A stretch of DNA of 64,000 nucleotides from Flavobacterium branchiicola (lineage in GTDB: Bacteria; Bacteroidota; Bacteroidia; Flavobacteriales; Flavobacteriaceae): the NCBI RefSeq assembly GCF_018383905.1, contig NZ_JAGYWA010000004.1:248001-312000 (forward strand). Direction: 5' to 3'. The notes under the pieces were generated by a model. It did no database searches. It was not told the origin of the DNA and worked only from the letters and a program-made list of their open reading frames with translations. Position numbers and translations under genes: made by a program. Below are positions 1 to 8,878 of this stretch, in pieces; the stretch's first letter is position 1, and every line of letters begins with the position of its first letter.

Positions 1-273
1 CTTAAAAACGCTATTGTAATTCCGCAAAAAGCGACTTACGAAATTCAGGATAAAAAATATGTTTTTGTTGTAGACAAGAACAATAAAGTGACTTCCAGAG
101 AAATTACAATTACAGGTGAAGTTCCTGACTTATACGTTATTAAAAGTGGTCTTTCTGAAAATGATAAGATTTTACTAGAAGGCGTTCAAAAAGTAAAAGA
201 AAACGACAAAATTAAATATGAATACCAGGCACCTCAGGAGGTAATGAAACATTTACGCGTAAAAGCAGAATAG
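1..273 (+). CDS. RND efflux periplasmic adaptor (membrane fusion protein), C-terminal 90 residues
   Basis: The reading frame is open from the first base and ends with TAG at 271-273, so only the C-terminus is present. The residues read like the last beta-barrel and membrane-proximal part of an AcrA/MexA-type adaptor: an IVIPQKATYE strand, a KKYVFVVD strand, then VTSREITITGE and a GL-x-x-x-DKILLEGVQKVKEND segment, which is typical of this family. The adaptor would be a periplasmic lipoprotein linking the inner-membrane pump (307-3474) to the outer-membrane channel (3467-4906). The three genes run in one direction with short gaps, so they form one operon. The N-terminus and the promoter lie outside the window. 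Confidence 0.85.
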   Translation, partial: LKNAIVIPQKATYEIQDKKYVFVVDKNNKVTSREITITGEVPDLYVIKSGLSENDKILLEGVQKVKENDKIKYEYQAPQEVMKHLRVKAE

Positions 274-306
274 ATTAGCTGGTTTAATCATTAAAAAAAT
301 ATAAAA

Positions 307-3300
307 ATGTTTAATAAATTTATACAAAGACCAGTTCTGTCGATAGTAATATCGCTGATCATTGTCTTTTTAGGAATTCTGTCGGTATTGAGCTTACCTA
401 TTACTCAGTTCCCGACGATTTCACCACCGATGGTAAATATTACTGCAGATTACCCGGGATCTAATGGTGAATTGATGATCAAGGCCGTTGTTATTCCGTT
501 AGAAAGAGCCTTAAATGGTGTTCCCGGAATGAAATATATGGCTTCTGATGCCGGAAATGATGGTGAGGCTACGATAAAAGTTGTATTTAACTTAGGAACA
601 GATCCTAATCAGGCGGCAATTAACGTTCAGAATCGTGTTGCTTCGGTAACAAATAAACTTCCTCCGTTAGTAATTAGAGAAGGTATTAAAATTACAAGAG
701 AAGTACCAAGTATGTTGATGTACGTGAATCTTTACAGTACAGACAAAAATACCGATATGAAGTTCTTGTACAACTATGCCGATATCAACGTACTTTCAGA
801 ATTAAAAAGGGTAAATGGTATTGGTTCGGGAGATATCTTAGGAACACGTGAGTACGCAATGCGTATCTGGTTGAAACCAGACCGTATGTTAGCTTATAAA
901 ATTTCTGCCGATGAGGTAATGGAAGCATTATCAAGTCAGAGTTTGGAGGCTTCTCCAGGTAAAACGGGAGAAAGTTCCGGTAAACGTTCTCAGGCATTTG
1001 AATATGTATTGAAATATTCAGGACGTTTTACAACAAAAGAACAATATGAGAATATTGTGGTGAAATCGAATGGAAATGGTGAGCTTTTACGTTTGAAAGA
1101 TATTGCAAAGGTTGAATTTGGAAGTTCGATGTATGATATCTATTCTAACTTGAATGGTAGACCATCTGCAGCTATTGTATTAAAACAATCTTTTGGAAGT
1201 AACGCAAATCAGGTTATTGAAGAGGTAAAAGCAAAATTGGAAAAAATCAAACAAAAATTTCCAAAAGGAATGGATTATGAAATCTCTTATGACGTTTCTA
1301 AATTCCTTGATGCTTCTATAGAAAAAGTAATTCACACTTTGGTGGAAGCCTTTATTCTGGTTGGTTTAGTAGTATTTCTTTTCCTTGGTGACTGGAGATC
1401 AACTGTTATTCCTGCAATTGCGGTACCAGTATCGTTGATTGGAACTTTTGTGTTCATGACATTTTTCGATATTTCGTTAAACTTAATTACATTATTTGCT
1501 TTAGTATTGGCAATTGGAGTCGTCGTCGATGATGCGATTGTGGTTATTGAAGCCGTTCACGCCAAGATGGAAGAGGAGCATTTGTCTCCATTTAAAGCAA
1601 CGAAAAAAGCGATGCATGAAATTGCAGGGGCAATTGTAGCGATTACCTTCCTGATGGCGGCAGTATTTATTCCGGTTGCCTTTATGTCTGGTCCTGTTGG
1701 AGTGTTTTACAGACAGTTCTCGGTTACTATGGCAACTGCGATTATCCTTTCTGGTATTGTGGCATTAACATTGACACCGGCACTTTGTGCAATGATGTTG
1801 AAAAATAATCACGGACAACCTAAAAAGAAAACTCCTGCAAACAGATTTATTGATGCTTTTAATGAAAAATTCAATTTAGCACAAGGCAAATACCAAAATG
1901 TATTAGCAAAAATTGTTGATAGACGAGTAGTGACATTTGTTGCTTTAATTGGTTTTTGTATCGGAACATGGATCATTAGTAGTTCAGTTCCTTCCGGATT
2001 TATTCCAAATGAGGATCAGGGAATGTTTTATGCTGTTATTCAGACCCCTCCGGGTTCATCATTAGAGCGAACAAATAATATTGCAGAGCGCGTTCAAAAA
2101 ATTGCTGAAGAAATAGATGGAGTAAAATCAGTTTCTTCGTTAGCAGGATATGAAATTCTGTCTGAAGGTACTGGTGCTAACTCAGGAACTTGTTTGGTCA
2201 ACCTGAAGGACTGGAGCGACAGAAAAGAATCTGTTGTTGAGATCATGAAGCAAATGGAAGAAAAGTGTAAAGATATTGCTGGTGCAAATATCGAATTCTT
2301 CCAACCGCCAGCTGTACCTGGATATGGTGCTGCCGGAGGATTTGAACTTCGTTTGCTGGACAAGACAGGTTCTGGAGATTATAAAAGAATGGAGAAGGTA
2401 AATAACGATTTTGTTGCAGAATTGAACAAACAACCGGAATTATCAAATGTATTCAGTTTTTATAGCTCGAGTTTCCCTCAATACATGATGAAAGTCGATA
2501 ATGATTTGGCGCAACAAAAAGGTGTTTCTATCGAAAATGCGATGAATACTTTGTCAACTCTTGTGGGTAGTAACTACGAAATCAGTTTTATTAAATTCGG
2601 AATCAACTATAAAGTAATTGTTCAGGCTTCACCGGAATATCGTGCGCAGCCAGATGATATCCTGAAATTGTATGTAAAAAATGATCGCGATGAAATGGTA
2701 CCTTATTCTGCTTTTATGAAATTAGAAAAAGTATACGGACTTTCGGAAATTACTCGTCATAATATGTACACTTCTACACAAATTAGTGGTTCTCCGGCTG
2801 CGGGTTATAGTTCTGGTACTGCCATTAAAGTAATTCAGCAAGTTGCAGAGAAAAAACTACCAAGAGGATATGATATTGACTGGGCTGGTATTTCTGCCGA
2901 TGAGGTGGCTCAGGGTAATCAGGCTATTTGGGTATTCTTAATCTGTTTAGGATTCGTTTACCTGGTATTAGCAGCTCAATATGAGAGTTTTATTTTACCA
3001 TTATCAGTTATTCTTTCTTTACCAGCAGGTATTTTTGGAGCATTTCTTTTATTGAAATTTACAGGATTAGAGAACAATATCTACGCTCAGGTTGCTATGG
3101 TAATGCTTATTGGTTTACTAGGTAAAAATGCGGTACTGATTGTAGAGTTTGCGATTCAGAGACATGCAGCAGGAAAATCAGTACTTGAAGCTGCAATGGA
3201 AGGAGCAAAAGCGAGGTTTCGTCCTATCTTGATGACTTCATTTGCGTTTATTGCCGGTTTGCTTCCGCTTGCGTTTGCAACTGGTCCTGGTAAAATTGGT

Positions 3301-3474
3301 AACAGAACAATTGGTACTGCTGCGGCAGGAGGTATGCTTATAGGAACTATTTGTGGGGTATTTTTAATTCCGGGATTGTATTACATATTCGCAAGAATTG
3401 CAGAGAAACACAAATTGGTTAAACATGAAGAAGAAAACCCATTAACTGAAGAAATTGACAACAATCATGTATAA
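307..3474 (+). CDS. RND multidrug efflux transporter, HAE1 (AcrB/MexB) family
   Basis: An inner-membrane, proton-driven drug exporter of 1055 residues, the normal length for the family. The N-terminal MFNKFIQRPV, a first membrane helix at about 10-30, and two large periplasmic loops match AcrB. The proton-relay acidic pair in helix 4 is present as VVDDAIVV (Asp408-Asp409), and the helix-10 lysine is in LGKNAVLIVEFA (Lys940), close to the AcrB positions 407/408 and 940. The start is ATG at 307, 33 bases after the adaptor stop. The 3' end overlaps the next gene by eight bases. Substrates cannot be read from the sequence. No dedicated regulator is visible in this part of the operon. Confidence 0.95.
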   Translation: MFNKFIQRPVLSIVISLIIVFLGILSVLSLPITQFPTISPPMVNITADYPGSNGELMIKAVVIPLERALNGVPGMKYMASDAGNDGEATIKVVFNLGTDPNQAAINVQNRVASVTNKLPPLVIREGIKITREVPSMLMYVNLYSTDKNTDMKFLYNYADINVLSELKRVNGIGSGDILGTREYAMRIWLKPDRMLAYKISADEVMEALSSQSLEASPGKTGESSGKRSQAFEYVLKYSGRFTTKEQYENIVVKSNGNGELLRLKDIAKVEFGSSMYDIYSNLNGRPSAAIVLKQSFGSNANQVIEEVKAKLEKIKQKFPKGMDYEISYDVSKFLDASIEKVIHTLVEAFILVGLVVFLFLGDWRSTVIPAIAVPVSLIGTFVFMTFFDISLNLITLFALVLAIGVVVDDAIVVIEAVHAKMEEEHLSPFKATKKAMHEIAGAIVAITFLMAAVFIPVAFMSGPVGVFYRQFSVTMATAIILSGIVALTLTPALCAMMLKNNHGQPKKKTPANRFIDAFNEKFNLAQGKYQNVLAKIVDRRVVTFVALIGFCIGTWIISSSVPSGFIPNEDQGMFYAVIQTPPGSSLERTNNIAERVQKIAEEIDGVKSVSSLAGYEILSEGTGANSGTCLVNLKDWSDRKESVVEIMKQMEEKCKDIAGANIEFFQPPAVPGYGAAGGFELRLLDKTGSGDYKRMEKVNNDFVAELNKQPELSNVFSFYSSSFPQYMMKVDNDLAQQKGVSIENAMNTLSTLVGSNYEISFIKFGINYKVIVQASPEYRAQPDDILKLYVKNDRDEMVPYSAFMKLEKVYGLSEITRHNMYTSTQISGSPAAGYSSGTAIKVIQQVAEKKLPRGYDIDWAGISADEVAQGNQAIWVFLICLGFVYLVLAAQYESFILPLSVILSLPAGIFGAFLLLKFTGLENNIYAQVAMVMLIGLLGKNAVLIVEFAIQRHAAGKSVLEAAMEGAKARFRPILMTSFAFIAGLLPLAFATGPGKIGNRTIGTAAAGGMLIGTICGVFLIPGLYYIFARIAEKHKLVKHEEENPLTEEIDNNHV

Positions 3475-4906
3475 ATTCAAAACATATCAATATGGCGTTG
3501 CATTAGGATTGTGTCTTGTAGTAGCGAGCTGTAAAGCTCCTGTTGCAGAGACTGCAACCGCAAGTGCGCCAGTTCCTGAATCATTTGGTGCTACTGCCAC
3601 TCAGGACACAACAAATACATCAACTTTACAATGGAGAAGTTTCTTTAAGGATCAAAACCTTGTCGATTTGATTGATGTAGCCCTGAAAAACAATCAGGAG
3701 TTAAACATGACGCTGCAGGAAATCGAAATCGCAAAGAATGACGTTAGAGTTCGTAAAGGGCTTTTATTACCTCAAGTTGGTATTCGTGCCGGAGCTGGAG
3801 TAGAAAAAGTAGGAAGGTATACCAGCCAGGGGGCTGGTGATGCCACTACTGAAATTAAACCCGGAGTAGAAACACCTGATCCGCTTGGAGATTTTACTAT
3901 TGCGGCTTATGCTAACTGGGAAGTAGATATCTGGAAAAAACTGCGCAATTCTAAAAAAGCTGCTTTAAACAGATATTTAGCAACAGTTGAAGGAAAAAAC
4001 TTTGTAGTAACAAATCTTATCGCCGAAATTGCCGATTCTTATTACGAGTTATTGGCTTTAGACAGTCAGCTGGATATTGTAAAACAAACAATTACGTTGC
4101 AAAGTAACGCTTTGGAAATTGTAAAAATTCAAAAGCAGGCGGCGAGAGCTACAGAACTTGGAGTACAGAAATTTCAGGCTGAGGTTCTGACTTCAAAAAG
4201 TATGGAGTTTGATATTTTGCAGCAAATTAAAGAAGCAGAGAATAAAATTAATTTCTTGTTAGGACGTTATCCGCAGGAAATTAAAAGAACAAACAGCAAC
4301 TTTTTGACTTTGTTGCCAGCTTCAGTAAGTGCAGGTATTCCGTCTCAAATGTTAATGAATCGTCCAGATGTTAAACAAGCAGAATTACAATTAATCGCAG
4401 CCAAACTTGATGTAAAAGTAGCCCGTGCCGAGTTTTATCCGTCACTTGATATTTCTGCGGCATTTGGAGTTCAGGCATTCAAACCATCTTATTTGTTTAC
4501 GTTTCCGGAATCACTTTTGTATTCGTTAGCGGGAGATCTTGCTGCGCCATTAATTAACAGAAATGCTATAAAAGCCGAGTTTGCGAGTGCAAATGCAAGA
4601 CAACTTCAGGCATTATACAATTACGATAAAACTATTTTAAACGCTTATTTAGAAGTATCTAATCAGCTTTCTAAGATCGATAACCTGCAAAAAGGTTATG
4701 ATCTGAAATCACAACAAGTTGATGCATTAAACAAATCAATTGACGTCTCTAACGATTTATTTAAATCGGCTAGAGTAGATTATTTTGAAGTTTTAATGAC
4801 ACAACGTGATGCATTAGAATCGAAATTAGAATTGATCGATACTAAAAAAGAACAACTCAACGCTGCAGTTCATGTTTACAGAGACTTAGGCGGAGGTTGG
4901 AAGTAG
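3467..4906 (+). CDS. Outer-membrane efflux channel lipoprotein, TolC/OprM (NodT) family
   Basis: This is the outer-membrane exit duct of the RND pump encoded just upstream. I chose ATG 3467 over the in-frame TTG at 3455, because it gives a clean lipoprotein signal (MYKFKTYQYG, then LCLVVASC with Cys22 as the lipidated residue). The start overlaps the last eight bases of the pump gene, which suggests translational coupling. The 479-residue chain has the two-fold repeat of the family, with long amphipathic helices and the conserved NRPDVKQAELQL and ARAEFYPSLDIS segments. A strong hairpin terminator follows, so this is the last gene of the operon. Confidence 0.93.
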   Translation: MYKFKTYQYGVALGLCLVVASCKAPVAETATASAPVPESFGATATQDTTNTSTLQWRSFFKDQNLVDLIDVALKNNQELNMTLQEIEIAKNDVRVRKGLLLPQVGIRAGAGVEKVGRYTSQGAGDATTEIKPGVETPDPLGDFTIAAYANWEVDIWKKLRNSKKAALNRYLATVEGKNFVVTNLIAEIADSYYELLALDSQLDIVKQTITLQSNALEIVKIQKQAARATELGVQKFQAEVLTSKSMEFDILQQIKEAENKINFLLGRYPQEIKRTNSNFLTLLPASVSAGIPSQMLMNRPDVKQAELQLIAAKLDVKVARAEFYPSLDISAAFGVQAFKPSYLFTFPESLLYSLAGDLAAPLINRNAIKAEFASANARQLQALYNYDKTILNAYLEVSNQLSKIDNLQKGYDLKSQQVDALNKSIDVSNDLFKSARVDYFEVLMTQRDALESKLELIDTKKEQLNAAVHVYRDLGGGWK

Positions 4907-4938
4907 AATGCCAATTTAATTAGTTATTAGTAGGGAAG

Positions 4939-4971
4939 ACCTTCCAGAAGTGAAATTCTGGAAGGTTTTTT
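4939..4971 (+). terminator. Rho-independent terminator of the RND operon
   Basis: An 11-bp perfect stem (ACCTTCCAGAA at 4939-4949 and TTCTGGAAGGT at 4956-4966) with a six-base loop is followed by a T run. It lies about 30 bases after the stop codon of the channel gene. Confidence 0.9.
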
Positions 4972-5005
4972 TATGGCTTTTAAGTGAATATATTTTATTA
5001 AAAAA

Positions 5006-5040
5006 CAAAAGCCTTTCAATATAGATCTGAAAGGCTTTTG
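5006..5040 (-). terminator. Hairpin terminator after the first TPR kinase gene
   Basis: A 13-bp perfect inverted repeat (CAAAAGCCTTTCA at 5006-5018, TGAAAGGCTTTTG at 5028-5040) lies directly after the kinase stop on the minus strand. It ends in a T-rich tract when read in that direction, and it may work both ways. Confidence 0.85.
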
Positions 5041-5041
5041 T

Positions 5042-6751
5042 TTATTTAGGGATAACGATTTTTGCTTTAAAACCATTGTCAGGTTCTGTTTCAAATTCAA
5101 TAGTTCCTTTAACGACCTGAATACGGTTTTCTATATTTTGAAGACCGTTTTTTGAAATCTCTGTTTTTTTGCACCCTACACCGTTATCTGTATAGTTTAT
5201 GAAGATTGATTTTTGATCTGTTTCAAATTTTATTACAACAAGATTTGCCTTACTGTGTTTCTTCATATTCACCATTAATTCTTGTAAAACCCGGCCAATT
5301 GTAATCTTTTTTATATCATCGATAATTTCCCAGTTTATACTTTCTAAATTAGTGGTCATAATATTTCTGTCGGCCGTATTGTAGGCTGAAAGCATTTCTT
5401 TTAAGCTTTTAGTAAAATGTAAGCCAATGTCAACTTTGTTATTCTCTCTGGAAATTCCTCTTACACGTCCGTAGATATCATCTAATTTTTGCAGAAGATT
5501 CTCTTTGGTGTTTTCTTTAGATAATGGCTGAGATTCAGCAAAAGCAATTACCTGAAATACATCATTTGCAAGTTCATCGTGTAATTTTTTGGCAATTCGG
5601 GTTTCAGTATCATACGAACTTTTAAATTCTATAGCCTTATTTTTATTTTTATAATAACGGATTAAAATGGCGATTAGAATCACCAAAAAGATAAAAACAA
5701 TTACAAATACAATTCGCAGATATTTTGCTTTTTGTAACGATAAAAGGTTTTCTGCTTTTTCTAAACGAAGTTTTTCGTTTTCATCTTTTTCCTTTTTAGC
5801 ATCGTATTTAATTTTAGCAGATTTATTTTTAAAGTTATTTCTAACTTTTATAATACTGTCGTTTATTCTAAAATAGTGTTGTGTATATTTAGGGGTATTA
5901 GAGCTATTATCATTAGAAATTAAAATTTGGAGCGCTTCCAGTCTTTCGTCGACACTATTTAGTTTTGTGGCCGTATTGTAAGCTTCGAGGGCATTTTGAT
6001 CTGATTTCAGAACATCTTTTTTAGAATAATAATCCGCAAGATGCAGATAACTTTCAATGCTTCCATAAGTGTCCGTAATTTCATTTCTTAGTTGGAGCGC
6101 TTCAGTCATTAAATGGAATCCTTTTTCGTCCATTCCCTTCTTAAAATAAGCGTAACCTAAGTTATCTATAATTATAGATTCTCTAGTAGCTTGAGCTTTA
6201 TCTTTTAAAGTTTTTTTGGTCAGTAAAGATTTTAAAAGAGTAATTGCTTTATCATATTTTCTTTGTTGAATATAAACAGCTGCAATATTGTTTAAAGGGC
6301 CTTGTTTTTCAATAGGATCTATTAATTCATTAGCAGCTTTTTTATAGTAAAATATGGCATCATCATAAAGAGAAAGTTCTTTATCAGCAATGCCTAATCT
6401 ATTATTTATAGCAGCGATATAAGTTATATCTTTCTTAGTGTAAGGTAATGCCTCGGTCATTGTTTCTTTGCTACCATAATAATCTCCATTGACTTGTTGA
6501 ATACAAGCTATTTGAATAAGGATATATCCAATGTTAGCGCTGTCTTTTAAAGTTTCATAAAGTTGTTTGGATTTATTAAACTCGTAAAATGAGGTATTAA
6601 AGTTTTGTTTTTCATAATTTTTAATTGCTTTATCTCGTAAACGAAGTGCCTCTTTTTGTATAGATTCTGTGTGAATATTAAGAGTTTTTTTTTCCTTACA
6701 GGAAAAAAGAAAAAGTAGTATAACAAAATAGAAAAACGGGGATCGTAACAT
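5042..6751 (-). CDS. TPR-containing sensor histidine kinase, module A
   Basis: A 569-residue kinase. The N-terminus MLRSPFFYF...FLFSC is a lipoprotein-like signal (Cys18). Residues about 25-330 are helical TPR-type repeats (for example YDDAIFYYKKA and YDKAITLLKSLL). A membrane helix follows (RIVFVIVFIFLVILIAIL), then the phosphoacceptor segment IAKKLHDELANDVF and a HATPase domain with an N-box (QELMVNMKKH), DNGVGC and GLQNIENRI. This is the LytS/NarX-like group. A paralogue with the same domain order lies at 13348-15045. Unlike that copy, no response regulator follows, so it is an orphan or shares the regulator of module B. It sits 54 bases after a small lipoprotein gene and is probably co-transcribed with it. 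The signal sensed is unknown. If the N-terminus is exported, the TPR part is periplasmic. Confidence 0.88.
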   Translation of the reverse strand: MLRSPFFYFVILLFLFSCKEKKTLNIHTESIQKEALRLRDKAIKNYEKQNFNTSFYEFNKSKQLYETLKDSANIGYILIQIACIQQVNGDYYGSKETMTEALPYTKKDITYIAAINNRLGIADKELSLYDDAIFYYKKAANELIDPIEKQGPLNNIAAVYIQQRKYDKAITLLKSLLTKKTLKDKAQATRESIIIDNLGYAYFKKGMDEKGFHLMTEALQLRNEITDTYGSIESYLHLADYYSKKDVLKSDQNALEAYNTATKLNSVDERLEALQILISNDNSSNTPKYTQHYFRINDSIIKVRNNFKNKSAKIKYDAKKEKDENEKLRLEKAENLLSLQKAKYLRIVFVIVFIFLVILIAILIRYYKNKNKAIEFKSSYDTETRIAKKLHDELANDVFQVIAFAESQPLSKENTKENLLQKLDDIYGRVRGISRENNKVDIGLHFTKSLKEMLSAYNTADRNIMTTNLESINWEIIDDIKKITIGRVLQELMVNMKKHSKANLVVIKFETDQKSIFINYTDNGVGCKKTEISKNGLQNIENRIQVVKGTIEFETEPDNGFKAKIVIPK

Positions 6752-6769
6752 ATAAATTTACTTTCCCCG
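6737..6769 (-). promoter_or_regulatory. Hairpin enclosing the kinase start codon, module A
   Basis: On the minus-strand RNA, CGGGGA (6769-6764) pairs with TCCCCG (6742-6737), and inside it GTA pairs with TAC. The kinase AUG (6751-6749) lies in the loop. The same arrangement occurs around the start of the paralogous kinase (15031-15062) although the loop bases differ. This is a candidate translational control element. The pairing is seen in the sequence, and the function is inferred. Confidence 0.55.
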
Positions 6770-6805
6770 AAAATAGTAATTAATAGATAATAAATCAGAT
6801 ATTTA

Positions 6806-6994
6806 TTAAGGCTTTTTTGGAGGGTTTGCTCCCGTACCAGAATCACCAGGACCATCAGGATTATCAGTACCTGCTTGCAAAGGCGTTTTTGCCTTTTCAA
6901 TTTTCGTTTTAGGTTGAGTCTCATACTCATCAGGAGTACAAGAAAATATCGTGAATATTAGCGCAAAAGCGATAAAAAGTATTAGTTTTTTCAT
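6806..6994 (-). CDS. Small lipoprotein, module A
   Basis: A 62-residue protein with a lipoprotein signal ending in FTIFSC (Cys19), then a charged and proline/glycine-rich tail ending NPPKKP. No domain is recognisable. A counterpart of the same size, with Thr-Ala-Asp-Glu after the Cys and a PPPKK end, lies at 15101-15286, also directly upstream of a TPR kinase. The conserved position suggests it works with the kinase, perhaps as an accessory sensor or ligand at the membrane. That is inference only. Confidence 0.75.
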   Translation of the reverse strand: MKKLILFIAFALIFTIFSCTPDEYETQPKTKIEKAKTPLQAGTDNPDGPGDSGTGANPPKKP

Positions 6995-7021
6995 TTTAAT
7001 TTAATTTAGAAATTAGACATA

Positions 7022-7201
7022 GGTATTGCTGTCCGGGATGATCCAGATTTTGGTTAAGACAATACCAAATTGATTTTGGGAAGTAACTTGTGTAGAACTG
7101 TAAGGCGTAATTTATACTTCCCGAATAAACCCGGTCTTACGGTTTTCCACAATGATAATTAGAACTAGTTTTATATTTTTGTTTTAGTCTGCAGACAAAA
7201 C
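7022..7201. promoter_or_regulatory. Conserved structured spacer between divergent genes, module A
   Basis: This spacer is clearly homologous to 15314-15495. Landmarks in order: GGTATTG (7022-7028) paired with CAATACC (7060-7066); GGGAAGT (7078-7084) paired with ACTTCCC (7116-7122); and a palindrome centred on CTGCAG (7181-7201). Each of the first two pairs encloses 31 bases in both copies, and the distance from the lipoprotein ATG to CTGCAG is 195 versus 196 bases. The conserved length and pairing suggest an operator region, a 5' leader of the lipoprotein mRNA, or a small RNA. Confidence 0.6.
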
Positions 7202-7257
7202 CTGAACTAATTTCTTATGCAAAGAAAAGAAGCTTTTACGCCTTTGTTGATAAGGGA

Positions 7258-7300
7258 TTCCCGGAATTCCCGCGTTTTCCCGAGATTCCCACGAATTCCC
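7258..7300. repeat. Five TTCCC direct repeats spaced 9-10 bp, module A
   Basis: TTCCC occurs at 7258, 7267, 7277, 7286 and 7296, so the steps are 9, 10, 9 and 10 bases. All copies are on the same strand and face of the helix, with purine-rich flanks (GA/AA/GA before, CG or AC after). The array lies between the structured spacer and the plus-strand membrane-protein gene. Module B has a different motif with the same period at the equivalent place. Confidence 0.65.
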
Positions 7301-7535
7301 AATAAAAGGAATTTACAAAGCCTGATTTTCTATTAAATGTTATTTAATTCTAAACAAATCTCTATAATAATAGATGCAAAAAATTCGACAAAAGTTGGTT
7401 GTGAACTATAAAAAAATATAGAAATAGTATAGATTTGAAGTAAAAAAGAGTAGAAGACGAAAGTAAAGGCATAGAAAAAATATTTTGGTGAATAATAAAA
7501 ATGCAGCGTCGAAAGATGTTTCTAAAAAATACTAA

Positions 7536-8159
7536 ATGAATAATACATTAGAAGAGTACAAAAAAGGAATAAAGATTAAATACGAGATCGAAAAAGAAGG
7601 CGAGTACTTCGATTACTTAAATAGCCCTTCACGAGGGAAACTCCGAGATTTATGTTGGTTAATTTTCGAAAGCACCCCAACGCAAGATGATCTGAATGTA
7701 TTTAAAAATTTATTCTGCTTAGATTTCGATCATTCCAAAAAGAATAAGTTTAAGGAACAGAAAGATAAATTCAGACCTATTGAGACTTTCTTTAAAAGCG
7801 AAACAGATCCATCCAATATCGATGCGATCAATCTTGCAGCAGTTATGGTTGATTTTCAGCCTCGGCCTTTTAAAAAGTTTAATGAAAAATGCAGAATTGA
7901 AGAAGCAAAACAAATTGAAAGTGTCGGCAAAGAAGTAAAAGCTGAAAATGCAGGCATAGAGAAAAAAGTTTTGGTGAATAATGAAAATGAAGAGTCAAAA
8001 GAGGTTCCCAAAAAGGGAAGTCTTTTTTTGAATTTTAAGGAACTATTTTCTAAAAAATTGGCTCAGAAAATATATCCTCGCAAAATAATTACGATTGCAG
8101 TTGGAGCAGTTGCTCTGGTGTCATCAGCATGTTTGTATTTTGTGCAGAAAAGAGATTAA
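7536..8159 (+). CDS. Single-span membrane protein of unknown function, module A (short form)
   Basis: A 207-residue protein. It has a cytoplasmic-looking, charged N-terminal domain (about 1-125) that aligns with 15669-16655 (DYLNSPSRGKLRDLC against NNLNSPTSANLRNLC; AAVMVDFQPRPFKKF against AAILVDLQPRPFKEF). A lysine/glutamate-rich linker and one membrane helix near the C-terminus follow (IITIAVGAVALVSSACLYFV). It stops a few residues after the helix, whereas the paralogue continues with an external domain of about 110 residues. It is transcribed away from the kinase/lipoprotein pair. I do not recognise the family. The repeated linkage to the kinase points to a shared signalling role. Confidence 0.7.
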   Translation: MNNTLEEYKKGIKIKYEIEKEGEYFDYLNSPSRGKLRDLCWLIFESTPTQDDLNVFKNLFCLDFDHSKKNKFKEQKDKFRPIETFFKSETDPSNIDAINLAAVMVDFQPRPFKKFNEKCRIEEAKQIESVGKEVKAENAGIEKKVLVNNENEESKEVPKKGSLFLNFKELFSKKLAQKIYPRKIITIAVGAVALVSSACLYFVQKRD

Positions 8160-8489
8160 AAGGAAAAATTTCGAAATGAAATAAAATAGCATTTTGAAAT
8201 AGAAAATGCAGGAAGCAGTAAAAAGAATGATTTTTTGAAGTGTAATTTAGGCGTTTAAAAAGTTTGTTTTTCGGCATATATTTACTGTTATTTAGATAAT
8301 AAAGATAAGAAAAAAAATCCGTTAAACCTAGTAAATATCAGTAAAATAGCGTTTTTTTTACTGAAATAATCGTTTTTTTTTGGCGTTTTTTTGTTGTTGT
8401 TAAAAATAATTTTGGAAGTACTAAAACTTGTTTTTCCTGCAACTCAATTGTAGTAATTTTATATATTTATAAAATATTAAAAATATCTT
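8160..8489. other. Non-coding gap, AT-rich
   Basis: The stretch is very AT-rich, with several long T tracts (for example near 8350 and 8375-8395). I see no open frame, no strong hairpin and no repeat. It probably holds the promoter of the following lipoprotein gene, but I could not place a convincing TAnnTTTG box. Confidence 0.4.
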
Positions 8490-8849
8490 ATGAAAAAGCT
8501 TCTCCTGTTATTAATTGTTTTATGTGTTTTCGGTTGTAAAAAATATGTTGTTGCTTATGAACAGCCAACAGATATGAAACTGGATAACCTAAAACTCGAA
8601 ATATTTTTGGATAAAGAGAAAGTACAGGAAATTAACTTAAAAGCAACTGAAGGATTGCCAACTTATGAAACGGCAGATCTTTCGACATCTGGTGAAGGAG
8701 AACATCTGCTTCAGGTTAAAGCAAAAGATACTACTTTTAGTTTTGAAGTAAAATATCCTGAGGAAAAATATATTAGAGTAATCACTCACTTAAATAGTAA
8801 TGGCAAAATAAATATTGGAATCTTAAAGCAGAATTACAAGTTTAAATAG
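8490..8849 (+). CDS. Small lipoprotein, unknown function
   Basis: A 119-residue secreted lipoprotein. The signal MKKLLLLLIVLCVFGC gives Cys16 as the lipidated residue. The rest is predicted beta-rich with alternating charged and hydrophobic residues (KLEIFLDKEKVQEINL, HLLQVKAKDTTFSFEV), like a small Ig- or lipocalin-type sandwich, but I cannot name the family. It stands alone, with an AT-rich gap before it and a palindromic repeat element after it. Confidence 0.7.
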   Translation: MKKLLLLLIVLCVFGCKKYVVAYEQPTDMKLDNLKLEIFLDKEKVQEINLKATEGLPTYETADLSTSGEGEHLLQVKAKDTTFSFEVKYPEEKYIRVITHLNSNGKINIGILKQNYKFK

Positions 8850-8878
8850 TAAGGATTCTACGATTTCAAAAGGTCAGC

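Noticed and set aside
6547..6930. Minus-strand frame overlapping the kinase and lipoprotein of module A (127 residues)
   Set aside because: It overlaps two better supported genes in another frame and has no counterpart with conserved sequence in module B.
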